A stretch of 64,000 nucleotides of DNA, from positions 47,172,810 to 47,236,809 of the forward strand of contig LS997565.1 in NCBI GenBank assembly GCA_000469685.2, written 5' to 3'. The DNA comes from Haemonchus contortus (lineage: Eukaryota; Nematoda; Chromadorea; Rhabditida; Trichostrongylidae). The position numbers and the translations under genes are program-made. Position 1 is the stretch's first letter; each line of letters opens with the position of its first letter. Under the pieces are notes generated by a model. That model did not search any database, was not told where the DNA came from, and was given only the letters and a program-made list of their open reading frames with translations. Shown one piece after another: positions 1-13,225 of the stretch.

Positions 1-1179
1 GTAAGTTGGATTACAAAAACTGTGGCGACGCAGCATATGAAAACACTTGTCTAGTCCAGTCTGCACTGGAAGGAATTTCTCCTTACCCAGTGAGTAAGTT
101 CTGTAGAAGTATGTAGAGCAGAGCTTGAAGGTAAAAAGTAGTGCTCTCCTTAGCCCCAAAACAAAAGTAAGTATTCAATTGTATGTCTGTTATGCATACT
201 GTATAATAGGGTGGCTCAATAGAATAGGAATGATATTTCGGAAACGACAAAATAGATCCTGTATGTTGTTCAAGCGGCTTCATTCTGTAACAACCACCTT
301 TGAAGTCACGCTTAAGCTTATCTCAGGCGAGCGCAAGTGCTCTCTTCAGCTTCTGGTTCAGTGGTTAGCTATATAAGTAGAAAGAGTAAGCAAGTACCAA
401 GAGTAATAAACAATTTCGCTTTCTGATAAGTGGCCTGCCATCATTATTTTTCTATTACTACGATTCAAAGGTGGTTCAGAAGTTAATTCGACAGATCACC
501 TTACGGCTCCCAGTGTCCTCGGAACAACTACACAATTCTCCAAAAGTCGCTGCATTCAAAGACTCCCGCAATTGTCGGGCGATTGGTTTTTTCTTTCTGA
601 AACGTCTAAGGAGCCCTTGTCCTTGATCCAACTAAGAACATCAATGGAGCCTCGGCTATTGGAAAAGGCGCCTTCTACTGGAAAATTCCCATACCCAGAT
701 GCGCCTGTGCGAAGGCTGTGCCGTGGCTATCATAATCTTCACAGATCATCTTCAGAAACTACGACTGATCAATAATGAAGTGGGTTCAGAATAACGAGTT
801 TTCTTGAAAACTTTAAACCTTCTGAATATTACCATTCCAAGATAGAAAGGAGGAATCATACCTTGGATGAAAAACTGTTGAAAAATAGCGATGAGGAAAA
901 CAAGTAACAAACGCTTATTACTCAAAAAACAGTGCAACAAAGCTCGTCTTACTGAACATCTACATTAATTTCAATTATTTATTTATTTTGTACATTGCTC
1001 TTGTGAAACACACCTCCATAGTGAATTTGCTTTGATCGTTCAAATCGTTCACAAATCATACATCGTTCACAACAACACTTTTGATCCTGGTACGACTAGG
1101 TAGGGCGTAATGTTATTAAGACAACAACACGTGCAGAAGACATATCGCTTTCTGAGGTGTTTGAGATAGAGAAAAAGGG
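1..1179. other. region downstream of receptor A, no gene seen
   Basis: Only short chance frames. A possible AATAAA for receptor A on the minus strand is at 978-987. Confidence 0.5.
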
Positions 1180-4100
1180 CTAAATGACTGTTATGCCCTC
1201 CTTTCCGCCTGTAGATTGATTTCTCCGAGGCCCTGGGCCAAGTGTCACTGCTTGAACTTTAGCCTTTTTTAGAACACGGCAACACAGATGTTTTTGGAAG
1301 ACAATGCGATATTCTTTGCTGAAATGCAGTAGTATTTCAGAATTAGACAAGAAAAATTGATTCTCCTTGTTGAGGGACATTGGACATGCTTGGTTTCGCA
1401 GCTTTGAATGCACAACCGAGCGATTATTAAGTTTCGACCATACAAGTTTCCTACAACTCACATTTCCCGGTTCTAAATTTTACGTTACACCATTGTCAAC
1501 TTGTCCAGATACTCACTTCTATCGCTAAGATCTCGTACAACCCTCATTTTGTACTTTTTTTGGAGCCCAATATTCTTCGGAATCGGTCGACTTTGCGCTA
1601 CCTTTGCCACCTTTGCACTTGTTTGCACCGCCATAACCTTGTTGATCCATTAAAGAGGTACCTCAAAATTGCTGTGAGCTGTGCCTCAAATTCTCTTCTC
1701 ATGTTGTATAAGAACAATTCAAAACATAGCTAAATAACATGATAAAGTTGCGTTATGCACAAAAAAGAGAAACAAATCAGGATGAATTCTACGTGGCCAT
1801 CCACCTAAGGGCACCAAAGGCATTCCTCTCTTATGGTTAGTACCGCAGGATTTGAGCGAAGCCCTGTTCGCTTCAGTTCTTTGACGATCTTCATAAAAAA
1901 AACCGTTTTTTTTAGGAAACAGGGATTTTTCACACCACTATAACTATCACTGTCCGTATCTTTGTGCTATAGCCTCGGGGGAGGCAAGGATTTCGAAGGA
2001 GTTTTTGAAAGCAGAAGATTAAATTGATGGACTCGTAAGCATCTTCGAGGGTGTTCTACTAACCATAAAAGAGTCGAGCAAGAAATCGATACAAATGTTG
2101 CTACTCTACTGAATGGCAAGCTAAAAAATTCCGTAGGAGCATATTGTGGTTGGGGATACCGAGTCAGTTACAGTAGCGCTCAAAAGTCTTCGGTGAAATG
2201 GTTCTTCAGCCGTACTTTTTAGTCGTAACTCCTTTTCCACTCCATCTAATCATGCGAAGTTTCTATATTTGGAGGGTGGGGGTATTGTGAATATTTACCA
2301 CTATTAACCTGCAATCTGATCATGTTCCAGATATTCCAAAGAGCATGAACTCATATTCGACTGAAAATACAGATGATGGTGCTTTTAGGACCTCTTTATA
2401 TTTTCATGTCTAAAGTGTACGAGCGGTAACGCCGCTTACAATAGATGAGAAAAATGCACATAAGATGCGAATAAGTGCAGACGTCAACAAATTTAGTTTT
2501 AGCAAAATCTGCTACCGCAACAAACACCTTGCTCTATCTGTTGATATTACAGCTCCGTAGTCAAATAGTGTTGGGTAGGGTGAAATATGCTCTAGTTAAA
2601 CACATCCAAATTTCGCGCGGTTTGGTCTACTAAGAAAAAAGTTATGAAGAAAAATTGTCGAAGCATTTCACCGAAGACTTTTGAGCGCTACTGTATGTAG
2701 CTTTCAAAATGGTAGACCGTAGCTCGTTGGGAGAAAATGGTCTGAGGGACTACTTTGTGAATATTTTTGAAACGGGCTCATTTCACAGTAGTGGAGTGCC
2801 AATTGCTCACCTGATAAAGTAGTACACAAAAATGTTGAAAGAGCATGTTGTGGTAACAAACGTTCCGGCAAACAAATCTACATACGCTCTGGGAATGTCG
2901 AGATTAAGGACTTGCGCAGCGGTTCCAATGAAAGTAGTAGTGAAGTAACCGAAGACTACGGTAAAACTGGTCACAATCAGTGACTTGTATATATTCCTCA
3001 TCTTGTCATTTCCTAAAATGAAATCGATGAGATGATGAACGACAAAAAATTAAGCCTGCCACAAATTTTGAAGAAGTTTGTGTTCAAAATTCTATTATCA
3101 GCCATGTGTTGGTCGCCAATAATTTGAATAAAGTCGTTGACGTCTCTCATCCTCCCTCATCCAGCGTATCTAGTGTACCTAACTCACTGTAGTGCACGAG
3201 GCGGTTCATATTTTTTCTCGGTCTAAAGTCCTCACAAAAATTCAGGAAATTTTTCATGAGTATGATTAAACAGTTTGGGAGGGAAATAGGTCAGCCCCTG
3301 TTCCGCTTCTTAGGATGAAGATTTCTTGAGGATTATGGGTTCTGCCAGGGTCCGGGAACTTCTCCCCTAACACGGCGTCGCACACGCCGCACCCGCCGCC
3401 TGTCGCAGGATTGCGATGGAAAATTGGAGCGCGCAATTTGTGAGGTAGGGAGTCCTTTAATTATTTGAATTGGCTGGCCGCTCTTTTCAATTCCAACGCG
3501 GTCTTGATCGTCGTTTATATAGGAGGAGTCATTTTAATTAACCAAGTCTAATAAACATGAAAACTAAAAAGAAACAGAAGAAAAAACGATAAAATCCAAT
3601 GAAAAAGCAAGCCAGTCAAGGAGAAATATCGGGTCCTATCGATTGGCGGGAGGCGGAGTTGCAGTGACATTTGCCGCATGCCGCAAGGGGGAATGCCGCG
3701 ATAGGGGAGAAGTTCCGTTACCCGTTCTGCCATATACCAGAAACCTTCCGATTAACCAACTGAAATTCACTACCGTTAGTATCGATCATTGTAAACTGAG
3801 AGCTACAGAGAGCTTGTGAACCACCACAACTTTGAACTTGTGGTGAAGGCTTCTTGAAGTTATATACGTTTATTCTTGGATTGTAGGATCGGAATAATTC
3901 ATGATCCAGAGGTTCAGACTACGCTGCCAGTTGTTATCGTAGGCGATGCTTTCAGATCGATGGACCTTACTCTGGATCTTACTCTGGATCACTTTTCAGA
4001 CTTTACGACACCTCGAAAAATTTCGTGTACACTTGGAAATTTCGTTCCATATGATCTGAAAGTTATCCCGTAGCTCAGCGTATCTCAGTTTTGGTTTCTG

Positions 4101-7100
4101 TTTGTATAACACTTTTTTTTACCTCCAACTGTTCTACGGGTCAAACTAATCGAGAAGGCATACATTCTGAATTTCAAGCGACGAATAATCTATCAACAGT
4201 TATACTTGTTATCTCTATGTCAATCTGTTCTGCCTTTTGTTTTGGAGAACTAGTCAAAATCAAAAGCAGAAAGATAAGGTTGGAAAATTCATCCCCTTCC
4301 CCTCCATTATTTATCCTACTCATGTTAATCTTGAACCTGAGCATGTAATAATGTGTAGTGATAAATCCATAAGCTTCGCCTTCAGAAGCGACTCGCTTAC
4401 CTGCCCCAGCTGTGGACTTTTTCAGCTGATACAGGAATACAGCATAGCAAAGAATGATAAGCACATTGACTGTCATAATGTATCTTGTTATAACTCCATA
4501 TACTCCGGTAGGCCAAGAAGCAGTGATTGAGCATACCACCTTCCTTAAGTTTACTTGTATACGATTTTGACACATGAAAAATTAATACTGCGAATTTTTT
4601 GCTTTTTTTCTGCGATTCTGGTTCTTCAAAACTCGTATGGAGGTACTTAGTATAAACGAAAAAACTCAGGAATAGTGCATAAGAGCCAATTTTGGCAAGT
4701 TTCAGAATAAATCCTAGGCGGCTCATAATGAAACTAGATAATGTTCATGGAAAACTCAATGCTCGGTTGAATTCAGGCAACAACTGGTGAAACTGTATGC
4801 AGCTGGACCGAGATTCAAAGATTAGTAGTACCTCCGGTTTCTACTTTGCTTAGCCTACATATAGGGGAGCACGTTTGCAGAAATATAATAAAATTAAGCA
4901 AGCTCTGATCATCCTTTCAACAATTTCATTTTTAAAGGGTCTCGGGGCTTCCTTCCTAGAAAGCAACACCTTGATGATGACCTATACTAAGAAAAGGGTT
5001 TGTTAGCTTTACTAGAAGTTTGATTGGTTAAACAACAAAAGAAAAACACTTTCAGCGCCCATTCAAGACGAGTGGTATGCAGGACGCTGATCTTGTTACG
5101 GAACGCTGCCCTCTGTATCATACCACTGTGTCGATATGATAAACGAACCGAGTAGTTTCCTCATTGTGCAGTGGTGCAGCAGTTAGTTTGCAGGTGGGCT
5201 AGGAGTAACGACACTGTAGTTTGGTCTTTTTTTTCGTTTGGCCCCATCATAAACACATCTTGAACGCTTGTGAAATACTTTTATACTTCATATTTCTTCA
5301 TATTTACTAATTGGAGAGCAGTTTCGCTTGCCTTCATCGAATAAGGGGCAGTCGCAGCATGCAAAACCTCCTCACAAAATGGCGTCGCAGAATCTCAAGT
5401 ACTATCCAAAGCTTTGAGCAGAAAGGACTTCTTACTACCCACTAGTTAAAGCTTTCTTCAACACACACCACCATGATAGTTCTGCCTGAAGTCATCACCT
5501 GTTAGAGGGGATTGGATTCCTATAATTACTTGATGGTAGTGATGACGACAGACTCGGCAATGATAAGAAGGAACCTCGCAATTTTCCGAAGATGCAGAGG
5601 TTATGAATTAAGATTAATCTCTAACCCTATGATTCTTCCAATTAAGTTTCATTTTGATGCCAGACATATCTGCCCGCACCGAGTATTTACAGCCATATCA
5701 TTATCTATCAAAAGAAAGGATGGGCAAAGGTCGGAGCAAAATGTTCGGAAGAAAAATTGTCGCAAAAAGGAATATGGGAATCTCACTTCACGGCAATTTT
5801 ATTCACAAAAAAGCAATGTAAACCAACAAAAAGGACTCCCCAGAGGACAAGTTTGATGCAAGTCACAGGTGGATTCAGGCACTCAAGTCGAGCTTTTATG
5901 CCCGTGCTGTCAATTTTCGGATTTTCTTGATACGAAAGGGGCTACTGGCTTTATCTTACGACACCCTCATTAGTGCGTGTAAAGGGCAGTACCGGACGTG
6001 AGCAAGAAACATGTACACGACGTAGCATCGTTCTTTCATAGTCCCATAGGGCGGCCTCCGTTTGAAGTTGTCTTCCGGTTCTTTCAGCATTGAGACTTTT
6101 CATTTACATGCAGGGTAAGCTGCTTGCAACTCTTTGTATGTGAGAAATCTCACCAGCATTCTGAAGGATTGTGAAATTCACCAAATTAGAAGTAGCTAGC
6201 GTTCGCCGACATGAAGCTCAACATGACAAATTCAAGTCTCTACGAGGAACAGAAACGCAAAGAAACGAGTTAGTCCTATTCTTCAGTCCGCTATGAGAGA
6301 GACGTATGCCTATCAAATCGACACCGTATCCCACTGTATTCGAAAGGATCTCAAATCGCTAATCTACTTGTTCTTCAATAATGGTGGGAAACTGAACTTT
6401 CTTAATTCGAGATTCATCATCCTTCCGGATCTTCTTCCATATTCCTCAGGTATATCCCTTGATGTTACTTTTGCCAAAAGCATCTGCAAATAGCTACTTA
6501 CAAATTTTCATCACGATCAATATATATCCAAATGCAGAAAGCCAGTGCCGCTGTCAAAACTGGAACCAAGTGCATAATGAGGTAAGCCACTCGATAGTTT
6601 TGTATAAGCGACACACTGAAACAAACAATGAAATGAAAGAAATTGGTAGCGGTGAATTGAAAAGACTGGCACTTTTACAACATTGAGAATTAAAACTGTA
6701 CTTACCCTTTCTGAGTCAGACCGACTCAGCTGTAGGACGTGAATGATTCGCTTTCTCTTGATATTCTTGTTAAGCGCTCTTATTTTCTATGTGCTACTCG
6801 TGCCTATTATAACGCATTTACGTATTTTCTGTTTGAGTGCTATAAGCTCTGACTTGGAAGCCATTAGTAAAGAGAAGGCAAGCGTGGTTTGGGTAGGGTT
6901 GTAAGGTAGCGGGGGTGTATGAGATAAAGAGCACTGTGCTCAGGAAGTATAGGACTAGTTTGAGACTCGCTCAAAACCAAATTTTTGTCCATTACTTGCA
7001 CACTTTGTAAACAAAACTGTTCCACAATGCCTACAAGGCAATAGAAACAATAGCCTTTAGTATGAAAAAAATAGAAAATCAATGAAAGACCTTCTATCAT

Positions 7101-9823
7101 TGCAACTCGAGCTATGTTTCGAATTGTGCTTCTGCATATCACCCCCAGTTTGGAAATTAACCTAAAGATCTGTCACCACGATATTTTCATGGTACCGCAG
7201 AAGAATGATGGAAACAATTTGCTCTTATTTATTGAAACGATGTTGTGTGGATCTAGCCACAAAGGTGCCAGCGAGGATTTTATGTCTCGGATTTATTGAA
7301 TTATATAGTGAAGAAAACGTTGTCGTATACTGATTGCAATTCATCGAGTAATATTTTTTTCAAGTGTTTTTCTTTTTTCAGGTTTAGAGCAGGATCGTGA
7401 TATGAGATTGAGTAATAAGTCCTCAGATAAAATGACGATAATTATTTATATCCTACACTTTTAAACTGCGAAATAGTTGAAAAATGCCCCACTGGCATCG
7501 ATGATCTCCTGCCAACGCTTAATCAGATCGTATATGCCATTGCTCCAAAACGCTGGGGGCTAGCCCTTGGACAACTGCTCGAGTGCCATTCTGATGTCGT
7601 CGCGGTTTTGAAGGTCTTGACCATCCAGATGATGTTGGAGATAAGAAGAAAAGGTGTTATCACGAGGGAGCCAAGTCTGGGGAATATTGTGGTAAAATTA
7701 TCCAGCCGAAGTCCACCAGTTCAGTTTTGGTCGTTTTTGCAATGTGGGCCGAGCGTTGTCGTGTGGAAACAAACTTCGTGCTGCTGTGGACGTGCAGCTT
7801 CGATATTCGCCTTCAAGTTCCTCAGTTGTAGACGACCGCGGTCACTGTACATCTTTCGTCTAGCAGCTACCAGTAGACGGTGATAGAGACGTGAACGCTC
7901 CGCCAAATCCGAAGCGCACCATTGACGTGTACGTTGGTTTAAGGTAATCTTCTGCATCCGCACTTCTGTCAACCCATTGAACACGCCGGTGAACGTTAGA
8001 GCAGAGAATTTACTTCTCACCCCGGTGACTAGGTGCTCGAGCCACGTGTGGGTGCGCTTGAGCGTGAGGAGGGAAAATGCCATGTTGGCGCGGCAGTTCT
8101 GTTGTCATACTTCTTCAAAGCATGAGGCACCCATCGACCGAGCTTTCGCACCTTGCCGATTGACCTAAGTCCACGAACAACTATGGACTGACTAACCCCA
8201 AGAGTGACTGCCAGAACACGAGTAGTTTGGTACGGATCGCTCCACCTGGCTCTGCAGCACACCCAAATCCAACTCCAATTAGCGTCCCGGATAGTCTTCA
8301 TTTTTGATGGAATAGTCGTCCGACGTGAACCTAGTGTGCCACTTGCGAATTGTGCATGTAGCAGGGGCACCCTTCTCGTGAACTTCCTTAATACGTCTAT
8401 CGATCTCCGCTGGTTCTTGGCCAGATAAAAAAATAGGATGGTGTTGATTTAATTATGATCTCTAGAAGTCATCACTACCACATTGTCCGAGGACTTATGC
8501 CTCAACCTAATAGTAAACTTCAGACAACGAAGAGAAAGACTACTTACTAAAACTTCTGAAGCGACAGCAACCTGTCAATTGCGACTCCGAGTATCCAAGT
8601 AGCCGATAAGAATATACCACAAGCAGGAAGAAACTGCCAGTACACACAATCTGATTGTTTCATTAAGTGACCAGGGATCCTTGAAGGGAAGGATTAAGTA
8701 GAAACAACATTAGAAACTTGGTTAAGCCACATATACGTATCGCTATTTGAGCCACGAAACCAAGTTTTTTGAATTTTTTCATCGAAATAAATTTGGGTTA
8801 ATTTGTGTGGGAATCCTTAGAAGTGACAACGAAGTACTCAGCTGTTCATCACGTCTTGGTTCAGCAAGAGTTGTATGATCAACGACCGGCAAATTAAATT
8901 TACTCAGTGGCCTACGCGGAGGGCTTCTTCGACAGTATACTTCTAAAAAGTCGATCCTAGTAGCTCATTGTTTGGCTACGTAACTGAGTTCTGAGCGAAT
9001 TTTCCCTCTCAGGTTCGCATCTTCCAAGGCATTCCTCCCTCTTGATGTAGAAAGATCTTGGTGCTCTTTTTCCGCTACCTTTGAAAATAAATAGATTTAC
9101 AAATTCAAAGAATTGTTCATATATTGTTATATCGGAAAGGTCATAGCCAATTTCCCACAACGAAAAAAATTCTACGAATACGACGTAAAAAATTGAAAAA
9201 ACGAGACTAAGGAGTTTTAAACTAACAAATGGTAAGAGATCACCATCACATATAGACCGCACATCTGCAAGATATCACCGACGGAGATCAATGCAATAAT
9301 TATATTGCATATGCTACGCAAACTTCTGGAAATAGGGAATTTTCGAAAACAGATAAAAAAGATTGAATAGCAAAAGAAACAAGATTGTCTTCGGGTTTTG
9401 TGATACAGGACGCAAGAAAGGGTGAGTGGGGTGGGGAGAGATTGAGTGGAGGTAATTTCGTCCAAACTGCTTCGATTTCAACCATTCCCTTCCCTCAGGC
9501 TTGCCAAACAGATTTTTGAATTTCCAATTCCATACACACGAAAGTCGCGGTCTTTCCCCGACCGTTTACTTTTTCTTCTATTTCGCTGTGTGTCATCCCT
9601 GTATCACAACCTCAACACTGCGAAATCCCTCTTTTAGCAGCAAGAAATCGAATGACTACGACTTGATGGGTACATCGAAATAAACGGATGAATCCAAGCG
9701 CATCTGCATTGCTAACCTTGACTTTATTGTGACCATCACTATAAAGAAGTTTCCAATTATACCAGCAGTCGCAATGAAAGCATAAAACACCTGATAAACA
9801 AGTGGAACTGTGGTGACGATCAT
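1180..9823 (-). CDS. srsx-type serpentine chemoreceptor A (7 exons)
   Basis: Nematode seven-transmembrane receptor of the srsx class, expected to detect chemicals in sensory neurons. Exons on the minus strand: 9823-9717, 9325-9227, 8679-8548, 6615-6502, 4543-4401, 3012-2811, 1318-1180. Phases join without a stop to give 311 aa. TM1 is at about residues 12-31 (GIIGN). LRSICN at 38-43 leads into TM2. Cys80 opens TM3 and probably pairs with Cys155 in loop 2. IDRL at 103-106 stands where DRY is usual. TM4 is in exon 4, TM5 in exon 5 (NVLIILCYA), and TM6-TM7 in exon 6. The tail starts SKEYRIVFQ, the usual srsx motif after TM7. Exons align one-to-one with B and C. The start was chosen because all three genes have Met ten residues before a shared Tyr-Gln; a TTTACAG 18 nt upstream could be a trans-splice acceptor. 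Exon 3 uses an AAG acceptor. AATAAA candidates lie near 978-987. Introns hold a MITE, a hAT-type MITE and a mariner relic. The family call is firm; exact ends are predictions. Confidence 0.88.
2171..2693 (+). mobile_element. MITE family 1, copy in intron 6 of receptor A
   Basis: 523 bp, non-coding, ending in inverted CAGTAGCGCTCAAAAGTCTT / AAGACTTTTGAGCGCTACTG and flanked by TA on both sides (2169-2170, 2694-2695). Tc1/mariner-type target choice. Nearly the same sequence as 31134-31659. Confidence 0.9.
3348..3724 (+). mobile_element. hAT-type MITE (family 3), copy 1
   Basis: 377 bp with inverted ends GGGTCCGGGAACTTCTCCCC / GGGGAGAAGTTCCGTTACCC. Exact 8-bp duplication TTCTGCCA at 3340-3347 and 3725-3732. 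No coding capacity. Sits in intron 5 of receptor A. Confidence 0.9.
7455..8430 (-). pseudogene. mariner-like transposase relic
   Basis: Degenerate transposase on the minus strand, spread over several frames. Recognisable pieces: LGVSQSIVVRGLRSIGKVRK followed by GRWVPHAL (the GK-VKKLDKWVPHEL region of mariners), LKANIEAARPQQHEV followed in the next frame by FHHDNARP (the catalytic HDNARPH block), and WSNGIYDLIKRWQEIIDASG near the C-terminus. Multiple frameshifts and stops are present. It lies in intron 3 of receptor A on the same strand. No clear terminal repeats were found. Confidence 0.8.
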
Positions 9824-11120
9824 GCTGGCTGTTAAGTTCTGTAAAGGACACATGAAAAATTGGCTGAGAAAATACAAGCAGTGACACTGAATAAATTCTT
9901 TCGAGCTAGCGCATATCTTTTGTTATGAATTCTATTACGGTACAATTTCCATCTACCAAAGTTTGTTCGCTGGAATGAATATTTCATTTCAATATGCTCT
10001 TCAACTTCAACCTCTCACACGTTGAGTTTCTCATTGGAAACTACGTAGCCGCGTATGATAAAAGGTGAACGGATGTCTACTCCTTCTATTTTCGTTGCTA
10101 GAGCACAATTTTTATTACAGGGGAAGCCTTTTCTCCTACAAGGCCCTAATTTCTGTTGCCACCTTCTGAAGGTCAGCGCAGGAGACCCTCCTTTGACCTA
10201 TGCCATAATACAAGGGCTTACTGTGCGAGCAGGTTGTGGATGAAGCATCAGTGCGCAAATGTTCAACAGGCCTCGTTTAGTTATGTTAGACAGGAGAAAG
10301 CCAATTAATTATTGAAAAAATTTGCAAATTTTCTGATCAATCCTTGACAGAACGACTGCATCTGTAGCGTTTTAGAGTAGAAGAAGGTCACCTTATGGGA
10401 GTGGCTTCATAACATTCGAGCGGAAAAACACAGCCGGTCTGTCATCGAGGAATTTACAAAACTATGATACATGGGTGTAATCCATTATACTGGACTCTAA
10501 TTTCTCACTGCATCAAAAACTGGCTAGAAGGCAAAAATGATTTAATATCTTCCATGAAATTGGTGTTGAAAACACAAATCAACTTGAATTCTGCAAAGGA
10601 CTGTGCAAAACAAAGCACTACCTTTTCATTACTCCTGCATAAAAACGAAGCAGTTACTGCCTTTGAGAAAACTAAAAGAGTCAAATGATTTCAGAGCTGT
10701 CAAGTGTCGATATAAACGTACTTGTACCTAGTGATTACTACAGATTACTACGTACTTGTACCTTTACCGGAAACGTACCTGCACCGAGTACAAGCGAAAT
10801 TGTATGTAACAATCCTTTTGAAATGAAAGTGTAGTAGTTTGTTTTCAGACAGAATGAGATTTATTCATGCGCACACTACAAATGGATGAGGTATTGGAAT
10901 ATCGTGCTTTACATATTTATTTGAAGAAATTTCTTGTTATTTGCAATAAACCAGATTTACCTACTCCCGTACAGAAGAGTAGATTTGCTAACAAATTTGC
11001 GTTGTCATCTATCTACCGGTACCCTAGTCATCCGTCGTTTGCTACACCTAAAGGATTAGACGCTTCAAATTCTCTCCAAACATCAACTTTTCCCACATCC
11101 TCAGCTTTCATGAGGAGTAT
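9824..11120. other. upstream region of receptor A, no gene seen
   Basis: Low-complexity AT-rich sequence. A frame at 10867-11199 has no recognisable features and runs into MITE family 4. The first 100 bp probably hold the promoter of receptor A. Confidence 0.45.
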
Positions 11121-11122
11121 TA

Positions 11123-11622
11123 AAGGCACAGTTCACGATAATTTTGAGGTTCCCTTTTTGTCCAAAAAGCGCAAGTATAGGTTGGAAATAGCTCATTGAT
11201 AGCGAAGAAAGCGAAAAAGTTCGAGAAAGATAAGGCTCCTCAAAAGTAAGGAAAATGAAGGTTGGACGAGATTGCCGTGACGGAAATAGCATGGAAGGGG
11301 TATTCGGACGAGATTTCAGTTGCTGCAATTGCGCAAAGAACTGACTACATTTAGTCAGAACTGTACAGAACTGTATTTCACTGTCACTATGGATCATGAC
11401 AAGTTGTTTGAACTTCCTACATGGGTTCCCCTGTGAATGGTGCAGCCTCTACAATGCCAATGGAACTCGTACGGGCTTGCAAACGGGACAATCTTTGAGA
11501 GTTTATAACGCCCCATCTAGGCCCTTTTCCGGTCTGACAGCACCACATGTGGTATACGGGGGGCCACGGATTCATCCCATAGTGATAACTCAGAAGACGT
11601 TTTTTATTGTGAACTGTGCCTT
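11123..11622. mobile_element. MITE family 4, copy 1
   Basis: 500 bp with ends AAGGCACAGTTCACGATAA / TTGTGAACTGTGCCTT and TA target sites (11121-11122, 11623-11624). Shares its whole length with 52640-53138 and 61084-61591. Intergenic between receptors A and B. Confidence 0.87.
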
Positions 11623-12084
11623 TAAAGGCTTCGCAATTTCCACTTTGAGAAATGCAACCATTGCAAGACCATTAATAATAAGGTTCATGTAAACGGCGGC
11701 TACTGAAGGAAGTACAATGGAGCGGAACATAAATAGAAATTATAACGAGTGCAATCTGCTACAAGATCTAAATGTCAGCTCTCTATTGTACACGCTTGAA
11801 TTTCGTATCGCACTCTACATTTATAAAAGTCGTAAGTGGCAATTCGAACAACTACAGCTACGGTGATATCAGTTATAGCAGAGATCATGTGAATTGTGGT
11901 CGACTGTGAATAAGTTGTATTGACAACCGATGTACTTTCATAAAAGCTAGAATTCTGAGAAAACGTATCAAGAAAAGTACAAAAACGCACACTGTAGCAG
12001 ATATTAGATATGGGTTGGCAAAAAACGATGTGGTTCGTATGAATGTGAGAGGCCAACCTTTGATCCATCAGCTCCCCAAATCTC

Positions 12085-12745
12085 GCTTTACCATCCTACC
12101 GAGCCAGGCTCTATCAAGATCATTGGTACTGAGCTCACACGGACAACAGCGTTCAAGTATCTTGGATCGGCAAGTGCGTCTGACGGCAGCCTGGTTTTCG
12201 AAACGAATTCTCGCGTGAATGCAGCGTAGTTGAACTGGCGCTCGATGACTGGCGTACTCTGCGATAGATCTTAGATTTTAGACGCTCTGCGAATGCCTGA
12301 GCGTCTAAAATCTAAGATCTACAGAACCATCATCGGGCCGGTCGCGATTTACGGCGCTGAATGCTGGCCTGCAACCGAAGAAGTTGAAGCCCGTCCCAGT
12401 GTGATGGAGACCAAAATGCTGCGTTGGGCAGCCGGAGTAACACGCTTAGACCGTAAAAGTAATGACGCCATCAAGAAGCGATTCGATGTAACGCCCATTG
12501 TCGATAAAATGCGCGAAGCCCGTCTACGATGGTATGGTCAACGGCAGTGTCCGTAAGATCGGTCTCAACCTCAACGTGTCCGGAAAGCGGGCTAGAGGAC
12601 GCCCAAAGCAGCGGTGGCTCGATACGTTGCACGAAGACCTCAAAGCGCTTAATATGCACCCCGATCAAGCATTCAATCGGTAGAGGTGGCGCCAACATAT
12701 CAGAAAAGCGCACCTGCCCTACAAGTGGGACAAACGCTGAAGAAT
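12085..12745 (+). pseudogene. RTE-type LINE reverse transcriptase, C-terminal relic
   Basis: The plus strand encodes the region after the RT core of RTE-like non-LTR retrotransposons: TTAFKYLGSASASDGSL, then YGAECWPATEEVEARPSVME, KMLRWAAGVTRLDRKSND, and, after a frameshift near 12540, GKRARGRPKQRWLDTLHEDL followed by a WR-x-x-I-R-K-A tail. An in-frame stop interrupts SRVNAA*LNWRSMTGVL, and a short inverted duplication sits at 12265-12321. It lies between receptor A and receptor B, with no endonuclease or RT core nearby. Confidence 0.8.
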
Positions 12746-13225
12746 AGGAAGAAGATCGGAAGTCTCATGTGCATCACACCTTGTGACCTTCAATCGAGAG
12801 TTACAGTTTTAGAACATTCAAACAAAAAGACGAGGGATGAATGGTCATCTTTTAACTTTTTGTGAGATGCAAACTTTTCTATTAATAAAGTGTTCATGCC
12901 TGCTAACAAGCCGTGTAGTAATATATCTAAGTCAACCGCATGAAAGCTACTGGCTACACCAGAGTGATGCAACTATCGAGAAGTAGACTTAAATGCTGCT
13001 ATCTCCTTTACAATTCCAAACCTCAATTCAACAATGAATAAATCCAATTTTTATTCTCGAGCTCTAGAAAGAAATTTACTCAGTGCCTTTTACTCGTCCA
13101 ATATATGTATAACGAAACCAGCTAGGGTACAATGAAGAGATGATCCTTGAACAGTTCATAATAACAAGCAAATCACTTTCAATGAAATCAATGCAAAAGG
13201 AAAACGGGAGACCATTTATAGCGAG

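Noticed and set aside
4174..4575. Long minus-strand frame taken as one gene
   Set aside because: Only 4401-4543 is exon 5 of receptor A; the rest is intron reading open by chance.
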